A stretch of DNA of 64,000 nucleotides from Petrolisthes cinctipes. Lineage: Eukaryota > Arthropoda > Malacostraca > Decapoda > Porcellanidae. Position 1 is the first letter of the stretch, and every line of letters begins with the position of its first letter. Below the pieces are notes generated by a model. It ran no database searches. It was not told where the DNA came from and was given only the letters and a program-made list of their open reading frames with translations. The stretch spans positions 62,001 through 126,000 of the forward strand of contig JAWQEG010001550.1 in the NCBI GenBank assembly GCA_033782935.1. The letters run 5' to 3'. Positions 21,501 through 33,500 of this stretch are shown here, one piece after another. The position numbers and the translations under genes were made by a program.

Positions 21501-24500
21501 AAAATATATTACAAAGCAATTCCTGAATACTAATTTACAAAAAAAAAGTATAAATAACCTTACCTTATGTGCTTTTGTACTGTGTTTGCGTACAACATAG
21601 GCTTCACGAGCATGGAAGTCACAGTGACCACACTTGAATGGCTTTATTCCTTTATGGATACGCATGTGGCGGTTATACGACGAGTTAAAGTTGCAGGTGT
21701 AGTCACAGTGAGGACATCTGTACTGACGAATCTGTAATGTATCTTTCATGAATAATTCTTATGCATCCTATTTGAGTACAGTACAACAAATAAAACATAT
21801 TTGGCACTCCCAGGCACAACTTACTAATCATCAAAACCAAACCAAAAACATATAACAGTGTCGGACAAATCACTTGTAGTGCCTATTCTTTAGCATTTTT
21901 CCTACCAACTAACAAATACTTAAGTGGTCTTCTTGCTGTGATTATCATTAAATTCATACTAAATGTAATATTAAAATGAAGGGCATGGGAGGAATTATGT
22001 TTATGACTGTGAAGGCATTAAATCGGTTGTGCCTTAGAACACTACCTATAGATGATGCTATAAAGCAGAATTAAGAAGACTGCTAGCCCATAAAAACATA
22101 ATTGTGGTCTTAAGTGAAAAGGAGACAGAGAGGAGGGACATTTGGAGGAGGCGGTGGCAGAGTGGATACAACAACGGCCTGCAAATGTCATAGACCCAGG
22201 TTTGAGTCCACACTAAAACGTCTGAGGTTTTTCCAAGGTGATCTGATGGTTCTAGCTGTTCATCAACTACATCGTCATCAAGTCATAACATATTCCAAGA
22301 TGCTGAGAGTGATGGTGTAGCTATACTCTCCTGATAGTGACGTGTATAAATAAGGTGTCATCATCTAGTGAGACTGTCTCATCGAGTGCAACACTCAAGA
22401 ATATCAGTGCCTTGCAAGAGTTACATGCTTCCAACAGCCTACCAGCCCGAGGTTGAGTAAAAAATAAATAATAAAAAGAAAAGAAAAGCACAAAGGACAG
22501 AGAAGGACAGGAAGGGTAGTTGAAGAGAGGATAAGGATCAGTTCAGGGGGGTGATGGGGTGTTGGGGGGAAGCCTACCTACGTCACAGGTACGCCACACT
22601 TGTACACATTTGCTCAGGGGGGCTGACTTTATTCTCTGTGAATACTAGCCATCCCCCACAGGGCTAGAATAAAGATTGTTGTAGGATCTAGTCACTTTCT
22701 AGTGGATTTGATGAGATCCGCCCACATGGATTAAAAATCCACGTGAGGCGTACTGTATCCTTTTTTTTTTTTTCCCTGCTGTGTAGACCGCCAGCACACG
22801 GGGGTGCATTATTTCTTTGCATGCAGCACTGGTCTCATGGAAGGTGCGGCCCCACTTGTAGCTTTTGTGGTAACGTGGATTTGGGCCCACAGCACTGGCT
22901 GTGGGATCAAAGACCTTCCCTCCAATCTCCCTGTTGGGCGGAGGCCCCCAGACTCCCTGGTCCAATAAGCTCTGGTCCCATCTTCCTGGGAAGTGCTTTG
23001 GTAGCTCAGGCATATAGGGCCATGCAGCCCCTCCTTTATTTTAATTTGTTTTCTCATTGTGACCAGAGTGTACCAGGGGTCTATGGGGCAGGAGACCATT
23101 CTACCCCAAGAGAACATCAACAACAACAACAAATTGCACATAAATCGTTCGTAACATTGTCCTTCATTTTGAAATAAGCTCCACTTCGCAAGGACAAGTG
23201 ACTTAATTATTTAAAATTAGTGCAGGGTGTGAAACAAGCTCTGGCAAAATATACTGATCCAAATGTTAGTTACTGATTGATTCCCAAAATCGAGGCGATA
23301 TGGTCTTTGAAACCGATAATAGTATAGCAGAAAGGAAGCACTAACTCCTTAAAGACTACTCAAAAACTGCAGGGCCTCACAAGAGTCACAGGCTACTGTC
23401 AGCCTACAATCCATAAGTTAAGAAATTAAAAAAAGTACAGTATTATGTATCTACCCTCATATTCCTCCAACTGTGGCTGGGTCTAATTCTAGAGCTATTA
23501 TGTATGTGTGGGTTGGTGATGGTTTGGACATTGGTAATGGGTTCATGAAGTCTAGGTCCAAAGTCAGAACATAAAAAGTAAATAGCATCAGGCACCCAGA
23601 CATGGGGGCAATATGACCAGTTCCACATCTCTGGAAAGGAGATACAGGTATATCAATTATGGTGATGTTACCCCTCTACAGGGGGGCAATATGACCAGTT
23701 CCACATCTCTGAAAAGGAGATATATCAATAATGGTGATGTTGCCTCTCTACTTCTGGCAATATACTGGATAAAAAATAACAGACATAATACAGTATATCC
23801 TGCCATGGCTTACCCATCCTTTCATCTTGTTGGGCTGACGCAAACCATATTTAGCAGTGATGAGTTTCAAGACTGGAGTCACATCCTCTACAATGGCTCC
23901 ATTAGTATTTTTTTCAACCAATTTCTGCAAAGGAAGAGACAACTAATGTAGGCCTAAGGTCATACTCAAGACTCTCCTCATGGTATACCCAGAGCATTAT
24001 TCATTAGCTTTACACATGCTCAGCAAGACCCTTCAAATGGCATTTTCTTGGGTAGCAACAAGGATTCTAGTACTGGAAGAAGGATAGGCCACTCTTATGG
24101 GAGTTTTGGTTTTGGTTGTCACGGTACAGCAGAGCCACCTAGCGGCTAACAGGAATCACTAACAGCTGGCACCTTTACTTAGACAGGGGCAGTGGGCATT
24201 TTTTAATTTTTTTGGTTTGCTGAAGTTGATTTTGTGACTGAAATGGGGATTACTGGGTGCTCAACAATAAACTGTTCCACCAACTCTAAGTGCTATCAGG
24301 ACCTATCAATTTTCCGCTTTTCAAAAGATCCTCATACATAACTGCAAGATACGGAGTACAAATATGACTGTGATAGTTATACAGTATTAATTTTGGTGGT
24401 AATGACATTGATATTAACTGGTGCTAGATGATGATACCTTATCCTTTCTAAAGTTACACAGGCTTTATATTGGTGGTAAATACATTGATATTATTAACTG

Positions 24501-27500
24501 CAGCATCAGATGATGAGATCTTAATCTTTCTATAGTTATACAGTATTTATATTGGTGGTAATGACATTTATATTATCTGGTGTCAGATGATAATACCTTA
24601 TTCATTCTATAGTTATACAGTATTAATTTTGGTGGTAATGACATTGATATTCAGTTAACCCTTAAACTGCGGGTGCCTCTACAAAGATTGCCACTAATCT
24701 TCCTAGATCTCTCTCACTACCACCACACCACTAGTACCACATCATCTGCATACATCAAGTTTGACAGAGACCATTTTTCTCCAGCAATTCCATTCCTCTT
24801 TCCAATATGCTTGTCTTAACTTCTTTCATTACTCCATCCATGTACACATTAAACAGCCATGGTGACATCACACATCCTTGCCTCACTCCAACAGCAATTG
24901 GGACCCAATCACTTAGTTCCCCCTCTATCCTCACACAAGCAATCATACCATTATAGAAACTCTTTACCACATTCAGCAGTCTACCCTCTGTACCATACAA
25001 TTGCAGAACTTCCCATAAGCCTTCTCTGTTCACTCTATTATAAACATTCACAAAACCATAAATGCCATATACAGTTTTGTACCTTTCTTAAAAGCTTTCT
25101 TCATCAATTGCCTAACAGCAAATACCTAATCAATAAACCCTCTATTACAATGAAAGTTCGTCACTCCACAACTCATCCGATCTTTCTCCCACCCTCTCAA
25201 TAACTGTTTCGAGAGGGTGAGAGATATTAAAAAATGCTCCTAGAATATCAATGAGTCAACTCTTTTCTCCTTTTCTTGATAAAAAGGGATTAAATGCTTA
25301 GGTATTTATGGGGGGCACTCTTTGCATCTTATTCAAATTACACTAGATGTCCCCAAAATGGCACATAGTTAAAAAGTAATAAGTCACAAATCCCGCTCAC
25401 TGTTTCCCATTGGGGTGTCTGTGTCGGATGCTTGCGTTCATAGTGTCTCCTGATCTGCCTAGGATGACTGGTTGTAAATGGACACAACACACACTTCTGC
25501 TTCTTCCGGCTGTGTTTCATAATGTGCTTCTTCAGGTTACTAAGAGTCTGGTAACAAAGACACATAGACAAATTATCAGCACTGCTTTACAATTAATACA
25601 ACACTATTCAATTATCAAATAAAATATCAATAATATTACTGCACGTAAACTTTTTGGTGAATACAATACGGTGATGTTCTTTTAGGGTGCTATGTTTGTA
25701 TTAGTGAACTGCAGCCTACAAATTCCTTGTAACAGTGCCACAAAACAGAACCTCTAAGCATAGATGTAATTTTAGAGAATGAATCATTAGTTATCAATGT
25801 GCCAACAATATCTTACCTCCCTTAACAGTACAGTATAATGTTTTATATAAAGTACAATATAACACACTAGAATAAAGAATCATAACTACTACAAGTTTAT
25901 GTTGCAAAATGGCTGAGCATTTTTTAATCATTACTGTTATTATATTATTTATCTAATACATTCAAATTAATGTAATCATCAGACTTGCCACAAAAAAAAA
26001 AAAAAAAAAAAAAAAAATGCTTTCTTTTAGGTTTACCTTAAGTGTTTCATCACAGACTGGACATACAAACTCCTGGTACTTATTTGGGCTGCCTGTAAAT
26101 TCATCTTGAGCAGTTCCTCCTTCAGTCATGCCTTAAATTGTGAATTACAGAAAGCTGTACTGGTAATATGTTCATACACTTTTCCATTCATAAAGCAAGA
26201 TGGTTTGTACAGTAATTATAATATTGTAGATACTGTGCAATTCAATATAATAATGCACAAGGAAGTGAGTACCATAACTATAGGGCAATTGAAAATAAGA
26301 GGGTAAAAAGAAAAAATGGACAAATAAAACGGGAATTGGCAAGAATAATGGAAGAGGAGTACAGTATAATAAAGATGCGAGGATACATATACACAATTAA
26401 GAGATACTGTACAATGACATTAATGAAATGGGGGTTATTATTTCCACAAAACTGTCACAGAGCATGCCATCTATAGTGAAATACTATACTGTAGTCTGGT
26501 TGGGAGGAATTAGTGTCCTTCAACTTACTATTAAATTCTTACCCCTTCAGAAAATAACAGGAGGTTAAGATCAACTCATTCTCTTTTACATCCATTTGTT
26601 TGATACACATTTACACAGCAGTAATGTTATACAGACTTCTGGCTATCTTCAGACCCAATAATGTATTATAACCATAAGCCATTGCAAAACATAAATATGC
26701 CACTCTAATTACAACAAATAATTTCCATTGCAGAGAACACCAACATTCCCAGACAGAGTGGTGAGGGCTGGTCCTATCTAAGAGTGAGGAAACTGTCATT
26801 TTCTACTATACCCTGGCCTGATTGTATGTTTCACTTGCTGCTTCTTTTCATACTTCCAGCTATTTATCCTTTAAACTTTGTCTCTTTTATTACTTTTTCT
26901 GGGTGCTGGTGTGATCACCCCATTGGGTAGCACAGCCTGTAGTTGATAAGTTCATTGGTCAGGGGGTACAGTTGGCCTCAAAAATTCGTATACACCACTG
27001 TGACAACAAGGGTTCGTAACAACTAGAAAATTTTGTACATTAATTCCCTAACACCAAACTTGTTTAGTAATGTTATCTGTCAAATACTTGAACCAGTCAG
27101 CAGAACAATGCCTACAGTATGTGTAGAAAAAAGACCTCTCATAACCAATGCTCTGTGTACGAATTCCTGAGGCCAACTGTACATGCCTGTGAACCAGTAG
27201 TCCCCTCTTCCATTACCTGCTCACAAACAGATCTCATTACCTCCCAGGCTCTTTTCTTGGGAGACCAAGCATCTGCATGTCTTCAGTCAACCAGTTTGAC
27301 CAGGCAGTTTGGGTAATTATAACAATAACAAAGACCACAGACGGATTACACATTACAGAAAACCTTTAATATTTTATTACTTTGAGTAGCCCATGGAATA
27401 TGGCTAACATTGTGACTATTTTATTCTGGCTATAACTCTCAACTTGACTGGGAATTAGAGATTATTTAAGTGATAATTCTAACCTCACATCTGCAAGCTT

Positions 27501-30500
27501 GAATTCATCTTCCCCATTTCCCTTTTTTCAAGGGGTGGGGAGGATCCAGTGCCAGTGCAGGACACTTGGAAGGCAAAGGGTCCAGGTCCGTGGCAAATTT
27601 AACTTTCTGTGGGGTCATTGTTAGAGTCCCCAACCCTCACTCCCTCCCCCTGTATCATAGGGGATACAAGGCTGACTGTACCATTCCAAGAATGGTGGGC
27701 AATGGGGACACCACTTCCCTATGCCATGAATTTGTTTAATACCAACTATACTGTACTGAAGAATTTCCTCAGCACCTGAGTATGACACAGAATTGGTAAA
27801 AATAATCTCTTGCAGTCTGTGAACTTGTTATCTACATGTTTTGCTCCTCCATAAGTTACCTCTCCCCCAACAAAAAAAATAAAACAACTTATATCTAAAA
27901 AATAGAAGAAAATTAAAATTAAAAACAAAGTTACATTATTAATATACTGTATATAAATTGTTGAGTTGTGGTAAATTGATCCTCAAATTCAAGACAACTA
28001 GTACTAGCACAACATTAGTGTGTTGTAATTTCAATTTCTGACATATCTTCCTTACCTGGGTTCTCAATCTGTGCTAGTATATGTCGTACATCAATAATTT
28101 GATAGTTTGATGTTTTGTGCTTTTTCTTGATATGATGACGAAGTTGATTGTAGTCTTGACCTAAAAATACACAGTAGCCACAACGCAAAGGAAAGTTGCT
28201 CTTGTGACAGCACCGGATGTGCTGCAAGTAAAAACAAATAGATAGTGAAAATCACAGAAAGAAAACAGATGAAGATACATAGACAGAGATGCTATTTAAG
28301 AGGGTATGACACTAGCAATTGGTAAGCAACTTTTTCATCTACAGTGTGCCAAAAAACATACTACATTTATATATACTGCTTGTTTTGTAGGACAGTTGAA
28401 AGGAATTAATAACATCTAATTTGCTGACAAAATTTTACTTCCTTGACCCTTAACCCATTACTGGTCTATAGTTGTTGACCAATGCTTTTCATCGGCTGCC
28501 CTCCACAATTTTTTTTTTTTTTTTTTTGACATTGAGAAAGATGAGGACTAAAGGAAAGATGGATGGAAGAAGTATTCCAGAGTTGACCAGTTGTGTATAT
28601 GACAGAATGAGATTACCAGTCAACTCTTGCATTAGGGAGCTGGACAGAGAAGGGTTGAGACTGAGTAGCTTGGCAAGTGTTACATGTTCTCCTGAGAGGA
28701 GGAAGAATACATTGAGAAAGTTTAGAAGAGCCACGTCCAGTGTAATAGTGATAGATGAGAGAGTTATGCAAATTTGAAGCAAAGAGAGAGAAATTGTAGT
28801 GAATCAGTAAGGGGGGGAGAATTGATGAGACAAAAGGCTTTAAATTCCACCTTTTCCAGGAGTGTTGTGTAGGTTGAGCCACTCCACACATGAGAGCCAT
28901 ACTCAATACAGGGGCAGAAGACACCCCTAAAAAGATATAGCAACAGTGTAGAGGTGAAGTATTCACTGAATCTGCACAGCACACCTAACTTCTCTGAGGC
29001 AGTTTTAGCGATAGAGGTAATATGATCTTTCCAAGAGGGATTGTGAAAGAAAGAGACTCCAAAGAAAGTAAAGTTGTATATAGTTGAGGGAGAGTGGATA
29101 GTCAACTTACTCTGGTTAATACTGTGTGGGATGGCTTTACTTATTGCCAAAATCATTCTAATTGCACAAAAGCTTTAAAACTATATTGTAAATTACATAT
29201 ATACAATGACAAGTAACTTGTTTTAAGCTCGACTATGATTAATGCCAGATAGTTTTACTGGACTAGGTAGAAAACCACAGTTATCCAAGAGTTGAGAATA
29301 AGGTAGTTGTTTAGTACAAACATACCTTGAAGAGCTGACTCTCCTGAAGCTTAGTGCTACACAGTGGGCAAGTCTTGCCTCGAGCCTCGTTCCCAAGCAG
29401 GACTTCCACCACTGCTTCCGAGTGCTCAGATCCTGCTAAGATCATGTGGTCCTCCACATCACTACGACTCCGACTTTCAAACACACACTTGGAACATTTG
29501 TACTTGTGCACTTCAGTTTTCAGGCCAAGCTCCTCTGAAAAACAGATACTTTGGAAAAATAATACTAAGGGCACCATAAAGCTCAAGTAATATGCTGTCA
29601 GAGGAAATAGCTAGAGAAGAGAGTTAACAGGCTAAAAGAAGATTATGGGAAATGGATGTATTTATGGAGCAAAAAGTTTTCCTAAAAATAAATAATGTGA
29701 ACAGTAATTTTATTAATTATCACAACCATCAGACTTTCTTTAAATAATGTTTCTGTTTTGTTATGGTTCAGTATGTGCTGAGGATCATACAATAAAAAAC
29801 TGAGTCTTCATCACTGAAAACTATGCAATGCTCACAAAACTACATAAATATGATGCTACAATATAATAAGTTCTTTAGCCAACACAAAGAAACCAAGGAC
29901 AGAAGAACTTTATGTCTCATACCAATATTTTTCAAGAAAATATATGACAATCATCAAACACAGACTGAAAATATATGTACTTGTACCTAAGTGTGAAATG
30001 TCACCTTGACTGTTCAGGGTGTACAGCTGCGGAAAGTATTGTACAGTAGTCCCTCCAATTTTGCGACAATTTGGGGGACACTTTGGGCCGTAAAATTCGA
30101 ATTAGTAAAATTGGAACAATTAACCTTATGGGGAAAATTGAATATGATGGACATCTCATCGCCGATGGCTGATTTTTCGTTATTTTCGTCATTTTTTGCC
30201 ATAATTACAGTGCTCCCCCCAAGTATGTATCAAGCAGGCATGAGTGTAGTGAGTGAGGAGTGAGTGTGATGGTTGACAAGTTCAGTTATCACCAATAATC
30301 CATGAGTTTCTACTCATACAAACACATTTCCTTAGTTTATATTCAGTATTCTTTGTCACTTTCTCTTACAACCACTTGCACTTTTCACCATATCAAAAAT
30401 CTGTATCGGGATAGTATAGTATAGTTGTTCACTATAAAGATGTTAGGCTTATCACGATTGTAACGAGGGAGCGTGAAAAGTTGTTCACTATAAAGGGGTT

Positions 30501-33500
30501 AGGCTTATCACGAGTGTAAAAAGCGAGTGAAAGGGTGATATGTAGTGAGATGGTTAGTTCAGTTAACACCCCTCCCCCCATAAAACTAGTGCGGAAACCT
30601 CCACTTTCTTGTGGCCCGACCTGCAAAACTCGAACTATTTCGCAAAATTAGGATATAGTATTTTTCGCAGTATTTGGGGTCTCTGTCGCAAAATTGGCAT
30701 TTCGCAAAATTGGAGAACGCAAAATTGGAGGGACTACTGTACTGCGTAATATATAAATATGTATATGGTGCAAGGCCATATGTTTTGAACCACGTGGTGA
30801 AGAGTAGAATCTGGTCACAATATACAGTACAAGGGTGGGTTAGAGTAAGAAAGGACGGACAAGGGAATGGTGAAGATGTGGTGTAACGTCATCCCAGTGC
30901 AGCCTTCCTTTTATGTAGCCATTTTATTCCATGTTAATAATGGAGGCTAAGAGGTTATTCACACCATCAAATTGATTAATTGATTACATACTAATTGGGC
31001 CAATAATCAGCTAAGGTCCTCTGTGTAATCCTACTAATGAACATGAGAGTATGATGTCCATAAAGTGACAGCTTTTCTTTCTCTATTCATCAGCTACTGA
31101 TTCCATTCCCAGAATGGTATTTTCCATCTACCTACATTATAATCATCGACTTATTATCAAGAGGTAATACTGCCTTTGATCCCAAAATGCTTCTAATTCA
31201 TAAGGACAGTTGTATCAGAACTTTGGTCAAATGGCTCTATGCATAGAGAGCTCCTATACTAAATGAAACAAGATACAAATGGCTAGAAATGATACAAAAC
31301 AATCTTAGTTCAACATGTTTAAACTGTTGACTTATATACAGTACTGCTGAAAAGTCATAGTCGTCTACTGTACAATGGGAAAAGATGGTCACTTTGTCTT
31401 ACCAGTTGTCTCAAACATCTACACGAGGTCGAGATAATATATAACAGGTTCATACTTTTCATTTGATAGAACATTGATAAAGAAGCTAAAAGGGATCGAT
31501 TTTGCAACACCCAGCCTACAGGGTAAAACACTGCAAGTGCTAATTGGGGCCTGGTGTGAGATACTGTTGTTTTGGGAGGCGAGAGGAGAGAGGAATTAAA
31601 AGATATGACATATCTGGGAACAGTGTTGTGCAAGCACTGGAGCATAAGAGGGGAAATCAAGGAGAGAGCAGTGTGGGGTGTGGGGTACACAGGTCATAGG
31701 ATTGTTGGGAATAACCATGTAAAGTACAAGTGTGAGCATGCAAGTAAACAGAGGACTGAAAAATACTATTGCCCTGTCAATGCTGATGTACAGTCATGGT
31801 CAAAAATAATCATCCACATATGGGTAACTCAAACAATTTGCTGTCTACTGTTTTCACGTTCACATAAGATTTTATTGTTTTGAGTAGTGTGTAGCTGCTT
31901 GTAGTAAATTTACAAATGGTACTTAACCTGTTTATTGGAAAGTTTATCAGCTAAGAACAGACTTGTTTATTCCCAGGGCATCATGAGCTGTGCTAATCAG
32001 AATCATCAGACCCCTCCTGCTCGATAATTATTTTCCAACGTGTGTAGCGTACTGTACATGGAATAGGATGTAATAATCAGATGGGTGGAAAGGGCAGAAA
32101 AGTACAGGAAGGAGAGAATAGTGAGGTCAAGAGGAGAGCTCGACCAAATAAAAGGAGGGGGAACTGGAGACTGTTCTGCCATGGCCATTACCATTGGTGG
32201 GGGGAGTTCCTGAAAGGACAAAGGTGTCAGAGCTATAGACAGACAGAGAGATGGAAAATGGATCACACAGTCTGGGAAAATATCTGAGGTCTTATATTAG
32301 GTCTGAATGTAATATATAGTACAGTAGTTGATAAAATACTCCAGTTTGTATTGTATCAAAGGTCTACTGGATGTATCACATACCTAGAGCAATGAGAGGA
32401 TCCTGTTCCTTAGTACCACTCTTGACAGCAGTGTCAATAAAGAAGTCCAAGTCTTGTGTAGAAACTCGGGATGTATGAGATCTGTATCATAAAGAGCACC
32501 AACACTATTCATCAATAATTTTCCACCTAATCTACAGTACAATAATGAAACAAAATCACCATAATTCTTACTTTAGACTGACAACTTTTCTGTCTTTCCT
32601 AGGATGAACACCAGACAATTTTGATGTCATGTGGCTAATAATGTACTGTTTCAATTACTTCTAGACAATAATTTTAGTCATACAAATTGTACTTCAACTA
32701 ATGTTAGACAATTAAAACTTTCATTATTCAAATGATAAACCACCAAACTAGAAGGAAGCTGTGGCTATGTAAAGTTGTAAAATATGAATTGCGACAAATT
32801 TTGATGGAACGTTAAGCATATTAAAGTCCAGAGTTGTTTGTAGGGATCATAAGTATGTAATACAGAAGGAAGTCTATATTTCCTTTTATGTTACATGCTT
32901 ATGGTCCCTACAAATAGTTGTGGATGTTAATATAGTCAACGTTCCATCAAGATCTGTCACAATTCATATTTTGGCAACTGTACATCATGAGATAACAGTA
33001 TAGGAGTGTCAGTGACATCATTATCTAACTAGTTCAGTTTTAATTTTCCCAGTGTTTGCTAACCAGGCCTTGTGGCAATTCTGGATACCTCAACCCTTTA
33101 CCCAGAGGAGAAAAATAGTGTAGATGGATCATAACCTCACCTCTAATACGTACTACTGGAAGTTTGTTTTATCACTATTTAATATTTCTCTGTCCAATAG
33201 ATATTAAAATAGATGTACCAATACAGTCAGACCTCCATTAATGGCACCAACTGGCTTCTACAACCCTACTTCATTAAAAAAAAAATTGCATTAATGGGAG
33301 TCTTGAAAACTCCTATTCTGTACTGCAGCTCAGCCTAGTCATAGTGGTACAATAACTTTTGGTACTCTCATTTTTTTCACTTGCAATTCATTATGTACTC
33401 TGAATCATACTGTACATGTAATTATAATAAATTACTGTAACAGCATTATAAAGCAAAACAACTTACTTCACTGTCAGTCAGACAGGCTAGTTTCACAATA

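Larger units (their letters stand above)
21732..25400 (-). other. Zinc-finger gene intron 6, repeat-rich
   Basis: Contains a tRNA-derived SINE head at 22147-22330, family A blocks, a (CAA)n-tailed repeat ending at 23131, an 85-95 bp minisatellite at 24372-24655 and a reverse-transcriptase fragment at 24690-25110. A short direct duplication ATGACCAGTTCCACATCTCT lies at 23611-23635 and 23691-23715. Confidence 0.6.
29535..32383 (-). other. Zinc-finger gene intron 2
   Basis: 2.8 kb holding the Tigger-like MITE at 30044-30739 and an RTE-like fragment at 31565-31800. No gene otherwise. Confidence 0.55.
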
